Source of the DNA: an uncultured Pelagibacteraceae bacterium
Lineage (GTDB): Bacteria; Pseudomonadota; Alphaproteobacteria; Pelagibacterales; Pelagibacteraceae
NCBI GenBank assembly: GCA_902560225.1
Contig: CACEKT010000001.1
Coordinates: forward strand, 1 to 64,000
Direction: 5' to 3'
Length of the DNA: 64,000 bases
Shown: positions 30,091 through 40,045 of the stretch, piece after piece
How positions within the stretch are numbered: the first letter of the stretch is position 1
Layout of the letters: every line of letters begins with the position of its first letter
Notes under the pieces: generated by a model
The model's database searches: none
What the model was told of the DNA's origin: nothing
Seen by the model: only the letters and a program-made list of their open reading frames with translations
Translations under genes and position numbers: made by a program

Positions 30091-30485
30091 TAAAATACCT
30101 TACAAATAATTTCACCACCAACACGTTGCTTTCTAGCATCTATATCTGTCATTACACCTTTTGGCGTCGAAACAATAGCTATACCAAGACCATTGTTAAT
30201 TTTTGGTAAACCTTCAGCACTTGAGAAAATTCTTCTACCTGGTTTTGAAACACGTTCAAATGCACTAATAACAGGATTTCCTGAATGATACTTTAATTCT
30301 AAAGATAAAGTTGGTTTGTTGTCTTCTTTATTGATTTTAAAATCTTTTATAAAACCTTCATTTTTAAGAATATCAGCAATTTTACTTTTAAAATTAGACG
30401 ATGGTAATTCTACTTTTTTATGATTTCTAGCCTGTGCATTCTTTACTCTAGCAATCATATCTCCAATTGGGTCACTTAAACTCAT
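30090..30485 (-). CDS. rpsH: 30S ribosomal protein S8
   Basis: A 131-residue S8, the primary binder of the central domain of 16S rRNA and, in E. coli, the translational repressor of the spc operon. The start MSLSDPIGDMIARVKNAQAR and the C-terminal STPKGVMTDIDARKQRVGGE are typical. It follows rpsN by 11 bases, with an AGGAAA ribosome-binding sequence just before the ATG. Confidence 0.97.
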   Translation of the reverse strand: MSLSDPIGDMIARVKNAQARNHKKVELPSSNFKSKIADILKNEGFIKDFKINKEDNKPTLSLELKYHSGNPVISAFERVSKPGRRIFSSAEGLPKINNGLGIAIVSTPKGVMTDIDARKQRVGGEIICKVF

Positions 30486-30496
30486 AATTTTCCTTT

Positions 30497-30802
30497 CTAC
30501 CAGCTTGATTTAACTAAACCTGGTATCTTTCCTTCTAATCCTAATTGTCTTAATGCAATTCTTGAAATTTTTAATTTTCTATAAACACCATGAGGTCTAC
30601 CTGTTATTTCGCATCTATTCATAACTCTATTTTTAGCGGAATTTCTTGGTAAATTTGATAACTTTTGTTGTGCTTTAAATCTTTCTTCTAAAGAAATTTT
30701 CTTATCCATAATTATTTTTTTTAATGCTTGCCTTTTTTTGAAAAGTCTATCAGAAAGTTTTATCCTACTTTTATTTTTATTAATTGCACTCAACTTAGCC
30801 AT
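30497..30802 (-). CDS. rpsN: 30S ribosomal protein S14
   Basis: A 101-residue S14 of the long type without the four-cysteine zinc site (only one Cys, in NRCEITGRPHG). The C-terminal RLALRQL-like region (SRIALRQLGLEGKIPGLVKSSW) is conserved. It lies in the head of the small subunit. It follows rplE by two bases. Confidence 0.97.
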   Translation of the reverse strand: MAKLSAINKNKSRIKLSDRLFKKRQALKKIIMDKKISLEERFKAQQKLSNLPRNSAKNRVMNRCEITGRPHGVYRKLKISRIALRQLGLEGKIPGLVKSSW

Positions 30803-30804
30803 AT

Positions 30805-31359
30805 TTAATTATCTCCTTTTTTCATAAATGGGAAATTCATCTTTTCTAACAATGCAAAACTATGACTTTTATTTAATGCTTTTATCACAATTACTACATC
30901 TAACCCTCGTACTTTATCAGCTCTTTCAAAACTAACTTCTGGAAATATGATGTGCTCTTTTATTCCAAAAGTATAATTTCCAAACTTGTCAAATCCATCA
31001 GGTGACAAACCTCTGAAATCTTTAATTCTAGGAAGAGCTATATTGACTAATCTATCAATAAATTCATACATTTTATTTTTCCTCAAAGTAATTTTTAAAC
31101 CTGCTTTTGAGCCTTTTCTAGTTTTAAAGTTTGCCACTGACTTTTTAAATTTTGTAACAACAGGTTTTTGTCCTGTAATTTTAGACATATCTTCTTCACA
31201 AGATTTTAAAATTTTTGAATCAACACCATCTAGACCAAGACCCATATTTAAAACAACTTTTTCAATTCTTGGAGTCATATAAATGTTTTTAAATCCAAAT
31301 TTTTCTTTCAAAGCAGGTTGGATTTCTTTATTGAACATTTCTTTCAATCTTGGTGTCAT
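30805..31359 (-). CDS. rplE: 50S ribosomal protein L5
   Basis: A 184-residue L5, which binds 5S rRNA and contacts the P-site tRNA. Family motifs are MTPRIEKVVLNMGLG (about residues 28-42) and KIRDFRG-like PRIKDFRGLSPDGFD. The C terminus continues past DVVIVIKAL with a short extension. It overlaps the rplX stop by one base. Confidence 0.97.
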   Translation of the reverse strand: MTPRLKEMFNKEIQPALKEKFGFKNIYMTPRIEKVVLNMGLGLDGVDSKILKSCEEDMSKITGQKPVVTKFKKSVANFKTRKGSKAGLKITLRKNKMYEFIDRLVNIALPRIKDFRGLSPDGFDKFGNYTFGIKEHIIFPEVSFERADKVRGLDVVIVIKALNKSHSFALLEKMNFPFMKKGDN

Positions 31360-31604
31360 TATTTTTTAGCCTCAGTTTTTTTAATTGATTTTTCATCAAT
31401 TAATTTCAAATTTGATAGATGAATAAAACTCTCCTTTGAAACAATCCCACCTTTTTTTTCTTTCGTTGTTTTAACGTGCTTTTTCACCATATTAATCTCT
31501 TTTACTTTTGCTCTATTTTTAGATCTGTCAATTTCAATAATCTCTCCTTCTTTTTTTTTATCTTTACCGGTTAAAACTCTTACTTTTAAACCTTTTTTAA
31601 TCAT
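31359..31604 (-). CDS. rplX: 50S ribosomal protein L24
   Basis: An 81-residue L24 with the KOW motif [20 protein letters not shown] at residues 6-25. This is shorter than the E. coli protein (104) but retains the assembly-initiating rRNA-binding core. It sits between rplN and rplE as in other spc operons. Confidence 0.96.
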   Translation of the reverse strand: MIKKGLKVRVLTGKDKKKEGEIIEIDRSKNRAKVKEINMVKKHVKTTKEKKGGIVSKESFIHLSNLKLIDEKSIKKTEAKK

Positions 31605-31606
31605 AA

Positions 31607-31975
31607 TTACAAAACCTCCGGAGCTAAAGAAATTATTTTCATTTGCCCTCTACTTCTTAATTCTCTAGTGACAGGGCCAAAAATTCTAGTGCCAACAGGC
31701 TCTCCTTTGTCATCAACAAGAACTGCAGCATTATTATCAAATTTTACTTTTGATCCGTCATTTCTATGTATTCCTTTTTTAACTCTCACAACGACTGCTT
31801 TATGCACAGTACCTTTTTTAACTTTTCCCTTAGGTATTGCCTCTTTAACAGCTATAACTATTGTGTCGCCAATACTTGCATATCTTCTTTTGGACCCACC
31901 AAGAACTTTTATACACTCGATCTTCTTAGCTCCTGTATTGTCTGCAACTAGTAATTCAGTTTGAACGCCAATCAT
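31607..31975 (-). CDS. rplN: 50S ribosomal protein L14
   Basis: A 122-residue L14, at the subunit interface. The start [21 protein letters not shown] and the C-terminal [11 protein letters not shown] are diagnostic. It is the first gene of the spc group, here fused to the end of the S10 group: the rpsQ stop and rplN start share one base. Confidence 0.98.
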   Translation of the reverse strand: MIGVQTELLVADNTGAKKIECIKVLGGSKRRYASIGDTIVIAVKEAIPKGKVKKGTVHKAVVVRVKKGIHRNDGSKVKFDNNAAVLVDDKGEPVGTRIFGPVTRELRSRGQMKIISLAPEVL

Positions 31976-32211
31976 TATTTTAAATTCTCCATGACTTGAA
32001 ATTTTTTATTTTTAGAAAAAGGTTTGCTTTCAATAATAGAAACTTTATCACCAGTTTTATATTGGTTATTTTCATCATGTGCATTATAGTTTTTTCTTAC
32101 TTTAATCACCTTTTTGAGTACAGGATGTGAGTATTTTCTTTCTACCATTACAGTAACAGTTTTATTTGGCTTATCGCTTATAACTACACCTGTTAAAATT
32201 TTTTTAGGCAT
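31975..32211 (-). CDS. rpsQ: 30S ribosomal protein S17
   Basis: A 78-residue S17 with an OB fold. [22 protein letters not shown] (from residue 9) is the family signature. It helps nucleate 16S rRNA folding. The start overlaps the rpmC stop by eight bases. Confidence 0.97.
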   Translation of the reverse strand: MPKKILTGVVISDKPNKTVTVMVERKYSHPVLKKVIKVRKNYNAHDENNQYKTGDKVSIIESKPFSKNKKFQVMENLK

Positions 32212-32395
32212 TTAATTTTCCTTTTAATATTGTTTTTAATCTTGCTATTGTTTTTTTTGTTTCTCCAATTTTAGATGGATTTGTTACTTGTGAGTTCATC
32301 TTTTGAAATCTAAAGTTAAAAAGATCCTTCTTTAGTTTATCAATATGTTTCACTACTTCATCTTTTGTTAATTTCTTAATTTCTTGCTTTTTCAT
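32204..32395 (-). CDS. rpmC: 50S ribosomal protein L29
   Basis: A 63-residue L29, starting at [14 protein letters not shown] two bases after the rplP stop. The frame is open further upstream, but that part overlaps rplP and is not L29-like; an ATG at 32404 inside rplP would only add three residues. The helical hairpin [16 protein letters not shown] is typical. It lies by the peptide exit tunnel. Confidence 0.94.
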   Translation of the reverse strand: MKKQEIKKLTKDEVVKHIDKLKKDLFNFRFQKMNSQVTNPSKIGETKKTIARLKTILKGKLNA

Positions 32396-32396
32396 A

Positions 32397-32807
32397 TTAA
32401 GCATACCTCTTAATAGTTTTTGTTTTAATCGGTAATTTAGCTGACGCTTTATATAGAGCTTCTTTAGCAATCTGCTCTGAAACACCGTCAACTTCAAATA
32501 AAATTCTTCCAGGCTTAACTCGACATGCAAAAAATTCTGGATTTCCTTTACCTTTACCCATTCTTACTTCAATAGGTTTTTTTGATACTGGAATATTTGG
32601 AAATACTCTTGTCCAAACTCTTCCTTGTCTTTTCATATGTCTTGTCAAAGCTACTCTTGCTGCTTCAATTTGTTTTCCTGTTATTCTTTCTGGTTGCAAA
32701 GCCTTTAAAGCAAAAGATCCATAGTTAATCATACTTGCACGAGTAGCAGTACCATGAATTCTACCTTTATGAGCTTTTCTCCATCTGGTTCTTACAGGTT
32801 GAAGCAT
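32397..32807 (-). CDS. rplP: 50S ribosomal protein L16
   Basis: A 136-residue L16, which organises the A site of the large subunit. The start [19 protein letters not shown], the [15 protein letters not shown] stretch and the normal length confirm it. The start shares one base with the rpsC stop. Confidence 0.97.
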   Translation of the reverse strand: MLQPVRTRWRKAHKGRIHGTATRASMINYGSFALKALQPERITGKQIEAARVALTRHMKRQGRVWTRVFPNIPVSKKPIEVRMGKGKGNPEFFACRVKPGRILFEVDGVSEQIAKEALYKASAKLPIKTKTIKRYA

Positions 32808-33487
32808 TATTTTATATCCTCTTTTGGGGTTACCTTATTTGTCTCTTGACTAAACTCTTTTGCAAATACTTCACCTTTATAAATCCAAACTTTAATTCCA
32901 ATAATTCCATAAGTAGTTAATGCCTCTGCTTCTGCGTAATCAATATCTGCTCTTAATGTATGTGACGGAATACTTCCATCTCTTAACCATTCTGTCCTTG
33001 CTATTTCATTTCCACCAAGTCTTCCACTGATAGAAACTTTTATCCCTTTTGCACCCAATCTAATACATGACTGCATGGCTCTTTTCATTGCCCGTCTATA
33101 GGAAATTCTTTTTACAAGTTGCTGAGCTATATTTTCACCAACTAGATACGCATTGGTCTCTGGTTTCTTAACCTCTTTTATATTTAAAGCAACTTCATTA
33201 GTCGTAAATTTAGATAGATTATTTTTAATTTTATCAATATCACTTCCTTTTTTTCCAATAACAAAGCCTGGTCTAGAAGTATAAATAGTTACAAAGCATT
33301 TATTTGAAGTTCTTTCAATCATTACTTTTGATACCCCAGAATTAATCACATTTTTTTTGATGTATTCTCTAATTTTAAAATCTTCAATTAGATAATTACC
33401 AAAATCTTTTTTCTTAGCATACCAAACAGAGTCCCATCCTCTGTTGACGCCCAATCTAAAACCTACAGGATTAACTTTTTGTCCCAT
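32807..33487 (-). CDS. rpsC: 30S ribosomal protein S3
   Basis: A 226-residue S3. [20 protein letters not shown] at the start, a KH domain with [18 protein letters not shown] (about residues 72-89), and the C-terminal domain with [13 protein letters not shown] are visible. It forms part of the mRNA entry helicase. It overlaps the rplV 3' end by 17 bases. Confidence 0.98.
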   Translation of the reverse strand: MGQKVNPVGFRLGVNRGWDSVWYAKKKDFGNYLIEDFKIREYIKKNVINSGVSKVMIERTSNKCFVTIYTSRPGFVIGKKGSDIDKIKNNLSKFTTNEVALNIKEVKKPETNAYLVGENIAQQLVKRISYRRAMKRAMQSCIRLGAKGIKVSISGRLGGNEIARTEWLRDGSIPSHTLRADIDYAEAEALTTYGIIGIKVWIYKGEVFAKEFSQETNKVTPKEDIK

Positions 33488-33869
33488 GACTCTCCATTTT
33501 TTTTGCTTCTGATAAAATTATAGTTACACTTGAATATGGTTTTAAAATTGGAGCAGCTCTACCTTTGGCTCTTGGTCTAAAACGCTTCATAACGATTTTT
33601 TTTCCACAATAAGCTTCTTTTACAATTAAATTATCTATGTCATATTGAAAATTATTTTCAGCGTTAGCTACAGCAGAACTAATAGTTTTTCTAATATCTT
33701 TTGTAATTCTTTTTTCAGAAAATTCTAAATCTCTAATTGCAACATCAACCTTTTTTCCAACAATAGCTTTTAAAATAGGATTAATTTTTCTAACACTAGA
33801 TCTAATATTATTATTTATAGATCTTACTGTTTTTTCTTTACTATTTTCAATTTTCTTTTTTTTACTCAT
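33471..33869 (-). CDS. rplV: 50S ribosomal protein L22
   Basis: A 132-residue L22, lining the exit tunnel. The C-terminal loop region [20 protein letters not shown] (about residues 92-111) is diagnostic. The N terminus carries a charged extension ([12 protein letters not shown]) of roughly 20 residues relative to E. coli. The last 17 bases overlap rpsC. Confidence 0.96.
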   Translation of the reverse strand: MSKKKKIENSKEKTVRSINNNIRSSVRKINPILKAIVGKKVDVAIRDLEFSEKRITKDIRKTISSAVANAENNFQYDIDNLIVKEAYCGKKIVMKRFRPRAKGRAAPILKPYSSVTIILSEAKKMESHGTKS

Positions 33870-33872
33870 AAA

Positions 33873-34169
33873 TTATTTTTTTTCAGCTGTTGCTGGTTTT
33901 GCTTTTTTATCTGCAGGTGTATGACCAAAAAAAGTTCTGGTTGGCGCAAATTCACCTAATTTATGTCCAACCATATCTTCAGATACTGTTATTGGAATAA
34001 ATTTTTTACCGTTATATATTTGAAAACTTACACCTACAAAATCTGGAATAATTGTTGATTTTCTTGACCATGTTTTGATAGGTATTTTTTTTGGGTCATC
34101 TTTATATTTATCAACTTTTTTTATTAAACTTTCTTCAACAAAAGGACCTTTCCATACTGCTCTAGCCAT
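33873..34169 (-). CDS. rpsS: 30S ribosomal protein S19
   Basis: A 98-residue S19 in the head of the small subunit. [18 protein letters not shown] at the start and the [19 protein letters not shown] stretch are family signatures. The start shares one base with the rplB stop. The C terminus has a short Ala/Lys-rich tail. Confidence 0.97.
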   Translation of the reverse strand: MARAVWKGPFVEESLIKKVDKYKDDPKKIPIKTWSRKSTIIPDFVGVSFQIYNGKKFIPITVSEDMVGHKLGEFAPTRTFFGHTPADKKAKPATAEKK

Positions 34170-35008
34170 TATTTACTATCCTTCCTCTTGTTTCTTCTTT
34201 TAACTATAAACTTATCTGTTCTCTTATTATCTCTAGTTTTTAAACCTTTAGCAGACTGTCCTGTAGGTGATACCGGATGTCTTCCTCCAGCTGATTTACC
34301 TTCTCCACCTCCGTGTGGGTGGTCTACTGGGTTTTTAACAACACCTCTAGTATGAGGCCTTCTACCTAACCATCTCGATCTTCCTGCTTTACCAATTTTA
34401 GTATTTTTTTGATCTGGATTACTTAGAATTCCAATTGTAGCTAAAGATCTTGAGTCAATTTTTCTTACCTCACCAGATGCTAATTTGATTAAACTGTAAT
34501 TACCATCTAAACCACTAATTGTTACTGATGAACCAGCAGATCTAGCTATCTTACCACCTCCACCTGGTTGAATTTCAACATTGTGAATGTTTATACCTAC
34601 AGGTATATCTTGTAATGGCATACAATTTCCTACTTTAATTTCTTTCTTAGCACCATTTTCAATTTTATCACCAGCTTTAACTTTTTGAGGTGCTAAATAA
34701 TAAGCATGTGCACCATCATCAAATTTAACTAACATAATATAACAAGATCTATTTGGATCGTATTCAACTCTTTCAACGGTTGCTTCCATGTCAAACTTCT
34801 TTCTATAAAAGTCGACATGTCTGTACATCTTTTTGTGTCCACCTGCTCTGTTTATAGATGTAATATGACCATTATTATTTCTACCTTTCATAGCATTTTT
34901 CGGAGATACAAGAGATTTAAACGGTTTACCTTTCCATAGTCCAGTTCTATCAACTAAAATAGTTCCTCTAGTAGATTTAGTGTATGGTTTAAAAGTTTTT
35001 AGAGCCAT
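34169..35008 (-). CDS. rplB: 50S ribosomal protein L2
   Basis: A 279-residue L2, required for subunit joining and peptidyl-transferase assembly. The C-terminal [21 protein letters not shown] carries the histidine associated with peptidyl transfer. The N terminus [15 protein letters not shown] is typical. It lies between rplW and rpsS. Confidence 0.98.
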   Translation of the reverse strand: MALKTFKPYTKSTRGTILVDRTGLWKGKPFKSLVSPKNAMKGRNNNGHITSINRAGGHKKMYRHVDFYRKKFDMEATVERVEYDPNRSCYIMLVKFDDGAHAYYLAPQKVKAGDKIENGAKKEIKVGNCMPLQDIPVGINIHNVEIQPGGGGKIARSAGSSVTISGLDGNYSLIKLASGEVRKIDSRSLATIGILSNPDQKNTKIGKAGRSRWLGRRPHTRGVVKNPVDHPHGGGEGKSAGGRHPVSPTGQSAKGLKTRDNKRTDKFIVKRRNKRKDSK

Positions 35009-35011
35009 TTA

Positions 35012-35305
35012 TTAAATTCCAGTTGTAAGATCAATACTTTGACCTTTTTTTAAAGTTATAATTGCTTTTTTAAATCCTGAGATCTTTACTTTCTTTCCTC
35101 TTGTAATTTTAGTTCTATTTTGCTTATTAATAATATTTATTTTAGTTACATTAACTTTAAATATTTTTTCAATATTTTTTTTTAAATTTTTTTTATTAGC
35201 GCCATCAGGAACTTTAAAAACAATCTTATTTAATTCAGATAAGTTTGTTGATTTCTCGGTAACCATAGGTGAAAGTATTTTATCGTATAGATGAAACTTA
35301 TCCAT
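35012..35305 (-). CDS. rplW: 50S ribosomal protein L23
   Basis: A 97-residue L23, at the exit-tunnel mouth, docking site for trigger factor and SRP. The PMVTEKSTNLSELNKIVFKV region (from residue 13) matches the family, and the length is normal. It overlaps the rplD stop by one base. Confidence 0.96.
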   Translation of the reverse strand: MDKFHLYDKILSPMVTEKSTNLSELNKIVFKVPDGANKKNLKKNIEKIFKVNVTKINIINKQNRTKITRGKKVKISGFKKAIITLKKGQSIDLTTGI

Positions 35306-35928
35306 TATGAATATCTCTTTTCTAGTTCTTTTACTGAACTTTCAGTAAATACAACTTTTTTAAATTTGATAATATCGTAAGAGCTAAAATGGTTAACATC
35401 TGTAACTTTAACGTTTGGAATATTTCTTGCTGATTTTTCAATTTTTTCTTTAGAATTTTTATCTAAAATAATTAATGAATTTGTTATTTCTAATTTTCTA
35501 ATAATTGCATTCATTTCCTTTGTCTTCTTAATTTCAGAACTAAAGTCATTTAAGATTAGTAAATTTTTATCAATATTTTTTTCTGTTATAAGAGATGCAA
35601 CGCTTAATTTTTTCTCATTTTTATTTAACCTTCTTTTTTTATAGGCAAGCTCACCCTTGGGACCATGAGCAATACCACCACCAACAAAGATAGGTGCTTT
35701 TCTACTTGCGTGTCTGGCTCCACCTGTGCCTTTTTGAGCATAAATCTTTGATGTTGGACCTCTAACTTCATTTTGCTGTTTAGTCTTAGCGTGTCTTCCC
35801 TTGTAATTAGCATTAGTCTTATACAAAACACTGCTCACAAGTTTGTTGTTAACTTTTGCTGAAAATATTTTATCTAACACTTCAATAGTGTCTTTTTTTC
35901 CATCAATACTTAGTTTTTCTAATTTCAT
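35305..35928 (-). CDS. rplD: 50S ribosomal protein L4
   Basis: A 207-residue L4. The extended tunnel loop contains QKGTGGARHASRKAPIFVGG (about residues 67-86), the part that reaches the tunnel constriction. In E. coli L4 also represses the S10 operon. The start shares a base with the rplC stop. Confidence 0.97.
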   Translation of the reverse strand: MKLEKLSIDGKKDTIEVLDKIFSAKVNNKLVSSVLYKTNANYKGRHAKTKQQNEVRGPTSKIYAQKGTGGARHASRKAPIFVGGGIAHGPKGELAYKKRRLNKNEKKLSVASLITEKNIDKNLLILNDFSSEIKKTKEMNAIIRKLEITNSLIILDKNSKEKIEKSARNIPNVKVTDVNHFSSYDIIKFKKVVFTESSVKELEKRYS

Positions 35929-36638
35929 TATTTCTTCTTTTTATCTGGTGTTTTTTTAGCTTCTTCAGCCGCTGCAATTTTTTCTAATATCGTCATTTTA
36001 TTAATATTTTTTACAGATTGTTTTACAATTACTTCTGTATTTTTTGATCCAGGTATAGAACCTTTCAAGTATAAAAGTTCATTTTCTAAATCAGTTTTAA
36101 TAATTTCAATGTTAAGCATAGTTCTTAGTCTGTCACCCATATGACCAGCCATTTTTTTTCCTTTAAAAACTTTACCTGGATCTTGGCTATGTCCAGTTGA
36201 TCCATGAGCTCTATGAGATACTGATACACCATGACTGGCTCTTAAGCCCCCAAAGTTCCAACGCTTCATAGATCCAGCAAACCCTTTTCCAATAGTTCTA
36301 GATCTTGTATCTACAAATTTAGTATCTTTAAATATTTCAAGGCCAAATTCGTTACCTTCTTTGTAAGTTTCGGTGTCTTTAACTCTAAATTCTTTTAATT
36401 TTTTCTTGGCCTCTGTATTTTTTTTAGCAAAAAAACCTTTCATTGCTTTTGTTAGTTTAGAATTTTTTATTTTTCCATAACCTAGCTGGACAGCTTTATA
36501 TCCTCTTGTTTGTTCATCAATTACTTGTATTACTCTGGCTTTTTCAACTTTTAAAACTGTAACAGGTACAAGCTGTCCTGTTTTATAAAACTCTCTAGTC
36601 ATACCAATTTTTTTTCCTATTAGAGCTATTTCAGTCAT
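35928..36638 (-). CDS. rplC: 50S ribosomal protein L3
   Basis: A 236-residue L3, an early assembly protein near the peptidyl-transferase centre. [20 protein letters not shown] at the start and the central loop [21 protein letters not shown] (seen across residues 127-147) are diagnostic. The C terminus has a basic extension. It follows rpsJ by two bases. Confidence 0.97.
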   Translation of the reverse strand: MTEIALIGKKIGMTREFYKTGQLVPVTVLKVEKARVIQVIDEQTRGYKAVQLGYGKIKNSKLTKAMKGFFAKKNTEAKKKLKEFRVKDTETYKEGNEFGLEIFKDTKFVDTRSRTIGKGFAGSMKRWNFGGLRASHGVSVSHRAHGSTGHSQDPGKVFKGKKMAGHMGDRLRTMLNIEIIKTDLENELLYLKGSIPGSKNTEVIVKQSVKNINKMTILEKIAAAEEAKKTPDKKKK

Positions 36639-36640
36639 AG

Positions 36641-36949
36641 TTATATTTTAATCTCCACATCAACTCCTGAGGCTAAATCCAGTTTCATTAAAGCTTCTAC
36701 TGTTTGTGGTGTTGGTTCAATAATATCAATTAATCTTTTATGCGTTCTAGTTTCAAACTGTTCTCTACTTTTCTTATCTATATGAGGTGATCTTAAAACG
36801 GTATATCTCTCTATTCTTGTTGGTAGTGGAATAGGTCCCTTGATACTAGCACCTGTTCTTTTAACTGTATTCACAATTTCTTCTGTAGAAGCATCTAAAA
36901 TTTTATTGTCGTAAGCTCTAAGTTTAATTCTAATATTCTGTTTTTCCAT
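36641..36949 (-). CDS. rpsJ: 30S ribosomal protein S10
   Basis: A 102-residue S10/NusE, also a transcription antitermination factor. [19 protein letters not shown] at the start and [20 protein letters not shown] in the middle are typical. Only two bases separate it from fusA, so no separate S10 leader or promoter exists; the str and S10 groups are one transcription unit. The second tuf gene often found here is absent. Confidence 0.98.
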   Translation of the reverse strand: MEKQNIRIKLRAYDNKILDASTEEIVNTVKRTGASIKGPIPLPTRIERYTVLRSPHIDKKSREQFETRTHKRLIDIIEPTPQTVEALMKLDLASGVDVEIKI

Positions 36950-36951
36950 AA

Positions 36952-39030
36952 TTATCCTGCGATCTTTTTAGTTACTTCGTCTTGAACATTCTGTGGAACT
37001 TTTGAATAATGGTCAAAGAACATTGAATATTGCGCTCTACCTTGCGACATAGATCTTAAATTATTAATGTATCCAAACATATTAGCTAAGGGAACCATTG
37101 CTGTAATTACTGTTGCATTACCTCTTTGTTCTTGGGTATTTATTTGACCTCTTCGACTGTTTAAGTCTCCAATTACATCACCCATGTAATCCTCAGGTGT
37201 TACCACTTCAACCCTCATAACGGGTTCTAATAATTTCAAACCACCTTTTGTGCAAGCCTCCTTAAAACAAGCTCTACTAGCCAGTTCAAAAGCTAATACA
37301 CTAGAGTCAACGTCATGATGAAGTCCATCTAATATAGTTACTTTGTAATCGATCATTGGAAAGCCTGCTAAAATTCCACCATCCGAAACAGTTTCAATGC
37401 CTTTTTCTACACCAGGTATAAATTCTTTTGGGATTGCTCCACCTTTAATTTTACTTTCAACATCTCTACCTTTGCCAGGTTCTTGTGGCTCAACTAATAA
37501 TTTTACTTTAGCAAATTGACCTGCACCACCACTTTGTTTTTTATGTATGTATTCAACTTCTGAAGCAGATTCTATTGTTTCTCTATAAGCAACTTGTGGA
37601 GCACCAACATTAGCTTCAACTTTAAATTCTCTTTTCATTCGATCAACAATTATATCTAGGTGTAATTCACCCATACCTTTAATAATTGTTTGTCCTGACT
37701 CTTCATCAGAAGTTACTCTAAATGATGGGTCTTCTTTTGCTAATCTACCTAATGCTTCACCCATTTTTTCTTGATCGGCTTTTGTTTTAGGTTCAACAGC
37801 AATTTCAATTACAGGATCAGGGAATTCCATTGGTTCTAACAAAACAGGTTTGTCTTCATCACATAGTGTGTGTCCAGTAATAGTATATTTTAATCCTGCT
37901 AATGCCACGATATCACCTGCGTTTGCTTCTTTAATGTCTTCTCTTGAATTGGCGTGCATTAAAAGCATTCTTCCTACTCTTTCCTCTTTTTCTTTAGATG
38001 AATTATAAATGCCTGTACCAGTTTTAATTGTACCTGAATAAATTCTTATAAAAGTAAGTGAACCAACAAACGGATCGTTAGCAACTTTAAAAGCAAGTGC
38101 TGAAAAACCTGCTCCATCCTCAAATTTCATTTCAATTTCTTCCTCTAAACCAGGCTTAGTGCCTTTTATAGAGCCAATATCTATTGGGCTTGGTAAATAG
38201 TTTATAACTGCATCAAGTAAAGGCTGAACACCTTTGTTTTTAAATGCTGAACCAGTTAGTATTGGCACGAAACTAAAATTTAATGTTCCATTTCTAATAC
38301 ATTTAATTAAATCTTCTTCTTTAATCTCATCACCATTTAAATAAGCTTCCATTAGTTTTTCGTCTTGTTCAACTGCTGTTTCAACTAATTCAGTTCTATA
38401 TTTTTGTGATATTTCTTTTAAATCATCAGGAATATCTTTGTATTCCCATTCCGCACCTAGTGCTTCATTTTTCCAAACTTGAGCTTTCATTTTAACTAAA
38501 TCAACTACGCCAACTAATGATGCTTCAGCACCAATTGGAACCTGTACTACAAGAGGTTTAGCTCCTAAACGATCCTTAATCATGTCGACACATCTAAAAA
38601 AATCAGCTCCTGTTCTATCCAATTTGTTAACAAAACAAATTCTTGGAACTTTATATTTGTCAGCTTGTCTCCAAACTGTTTCGGATTGAGGCTCAACACC
38701 CGCGACACCATCAAAGACTGCAACAGCACCATCTAAAACTTTTAAAGATCTTTCTACTTCAATCGTAAAATCTACGTGACCAGGAGTATCAATTATATTA
38801 ATCCTATGATCATTCCAAAAACAAGTTGTAGCAGCGGAAGTGATTGTAATTCCTCTTTCTTGCTCTTGCTCCATCCAATCCATTGTTGCGGCTCCATCAT
38901 GCACTTCACCAATTTTATGACTTTTACCTGTGTAATATAAAACTCTCTCTGTAGTAGTTGTCTTACCTGCATCTATATGGGCCATAATCCCAATATTTCT
39001 ATATTTTTCTAACGTATGAGTTCTAGCCAT
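36952..39030 (-). CDS. fusA: Elongation factor G
   Basis: A 692-residue translocase GTPase. The G domain contains [21 protein letters not shown] (from residue 15) and DTPGHVDF, and domain IV contains the [14 protein letters not shown] region. Length and motifs are those of canonical EF-G. It is cytoplasmic. It lies 6 bases after rpsG and 2 bases before rpsJ. Confidence 0.98.
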   Translation of the reverse strand: MARTHTLEKYRNIGIMAHIDAGKTTTTERVLYYTGKSHKIGEVHDGAATMDWMEQEQERGITITSAATTCFWNDHRINIIDTPGHVDFTIEVERSLKVLDGAVAVFDGVAGVEPQSETVWRQADKYKVPRICFVNKLDRTGADFFRCVDMIKDRLGAKPLVVQVPIGAEASLVGVVDLVKMKAQVWKNEALGAEWEYKDIPDDLKEISQKYRTELVETAVEQDEKLMEAYLNGDEIKEEDLIKCIRNGTLNFSFVPILTGSAFKNKGVQPLLDAVINYLPSPIDIGSIKGTKPGLEEEIEMKFEDGAGFSALAFKVANDPFVGSLTFIRIYSGTIKTGTGIYNSSKEKEERVGRMLLMHANSREDIKEANAGDIVALAGLKYTITGHTLCDEDKPVLLEPMEFPDPVIEIAVEPKTKADQEKMGEALGRLAKEDPSFRVTSDEESGQTIIKGMGELHLDIIVDRMKREFKVEANVGAPQVAYRETIESASEVEYIHKKQSGGAGQFAKVKLLVEPQEPGKGRDVESKIKGGAIPKEFIPGVEKGIETVSDGGILAGFPMIDYKVTILDGLHHDVDSSVLAFELASRACFKEACTKGGLKLLEPVMRVEVVTPEDYMGDVIGDLNSRRGQINTQEQRGNATVITAMVPLANMFGYINNLRSMSQGRAQYSMFFDHYSKVPQNVQDEVTKKIAG

Positions 39031-39036
39031 AATTTT

Positions 39037-39507
39037 TTACCATCTAAAATGTGCAAAAGCTTTGTTTGACTCTGCCATTTTGTGAACATCCTCTTTTTTC
39101 TTAACTGCTGCACCTTTCTTTTCATAAGCATCGAAAAGTTCGTTAAAAATTTTATCAGCCATATGTTTGTCTTTTCTTTTTCTTGCAGAATCTACTAACC
39201 ATCTTATTGCCAAAGCTTGAGCTCTTTTAGTTTTTACTTCAACAGGAACCTGATAGGTTGCACCACCAACTCTTCTAGATCTAACTTCTACAGTAGGTTT
39301 AATGTTATTTATTGCTTCATTAAAAACATTAATTGGTTCATCTTTTGTTTTTGATTTAATTTTGTCTATTGCATCATAAACAATTTTAGATGCTACACCT
39401 TTTTTTCCATCATTCATGATATTATTAATTAGTTTGGGTATTACTGTTGAATTAAACTTTGGATCTGGAACAACATTTTTTTTAGGCTGAGTTTTTTTTC
39501 TAGACAT
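39037..39507 (-). CDS. rpsG: 30S ribosomal protein S7
   Basis: A 156-residue S7, the head-domain organiser and, in E. coli, feedback repressor of the str operon. The motif EVRSRRVGGATYQVPVEVK (about residues 74-92) is diagnostic. The start shares one base with the rpsL stop. Confidence 0.98.
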   Translation of the reverse strand: MSRKKTQPKKNVVPDPKFNSTVIPKLINNIMNDGKKGVASKIVYDAIDKIKSKTKDEPINVFNEAINNIKPTVEVRSRRVGGATYQVPVEVKTKRAQALAIRWLVDSARKRKDKHMADKIFNELFDAYEKKGAAVKKKEDVHKMAESNKAFAHFRW

Positions 39508-39878
39508 TATTTTCCTTTTTTAGTTCCGTATAAAGATCTTCTTTTTTTTCTATTAGCTACACCTTGGGTGTCTAGATTGCCTCTTAAAATATGATAACGA
39601 ACTCCTGGTAAGTCTTTAACTCTACCACCTCTAATTAAAACCACCGAGTGTTCTTGCAAATTATGCCCTTCACCTGGAATGTAAGCTGTTACCTCAAAAC
39701 CATTAGACAATCTAACTCTAGCAACTTTTCTTAACGCTGAATTAGGCTTCTTTGGAGTAGTTGTATAGACTTTTACACAAACACCTCTCTTTAATGGTTG
39801 CTTCTGTAGTGCGGGAACTTTATTCCTTGAAACTTGTTTAACTCTTTTTTTTCTTAACAACTGATTAATTGTTGGCAT
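39507..39878 (-). CDS. rpsL: 30S ribosomal protein S12
   Basis: A 123-residue S12, in the decoding centre. [12 protein letters not shown] at the start, [15 protein letters not shown] with K43 (the streptomycin-sensitive residue) and the [10 protein letters not shown] loop are present. It is the first gene of the str group, with a 167-base leader or spacer upstream that holds a promoter and a stem-loop. Confidence 0.98.
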   Translation of the reverse strand: MPTINQLLRKKRVKQVSRNKVPALQKQPLKRGVCVKVYTTTPKKPNSALRKVARVRLSNGFEVTAYIPGEGHNLQEHSVVLIRGGRVKDLPGVRYHILRGNLDTQGVANRKKRRSLYGTKKGK

Positions 39879-39912
39879 AAATTTTTAGTTTTAATTAGTT
39901 TATTTTTAGATG

Positions 39913-39934
39913 AAAATAACTGGCAGGTTATTTT
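39913..39934 (-). promoter_or_regulatory. Stem-loop in the rpsL leader
   Basis: A perfect 8-base inverted repeat (AAAATAAC and GTTATTTT) encloses a six-base loop, 35 bases before the rpsL start and downstream of the predicted promoter, so it would lie in the 5' leader of the str transcript. It could be a site for autogenous control or RNA processing. There is no T-run suggesting termination. Confidence 0.4.
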
Positions 39935-39988
39935 GTGGCAGCGTTTAGTACTATTAGCAGGTACTACATTCCAACCAAAAATATCGCC

Positions 39989-40016
39989 AAAATACTTATT
40001 AATATGACTTTGTCAA
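39989..40016 (-). promoter_or_regulatory. Likely sigma-70 promoter upstream of rpsL
   Basis: On the minus strand a consensus TTGACA (40011-40016) is followed after 16 bases by TATTTT (39989-39994). It lies in the 167-base spacer between rpoC and rpsL, the largest gap in the whole ribosomal block. It would let the str-S10-spc genes be transcribed apart from rpoBC, with a leader of about 100 bases. Confidence 0.55.
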
Positions 40017-40045
40017 ACTAAAACTTCGAGTATTAGGTGATATTT

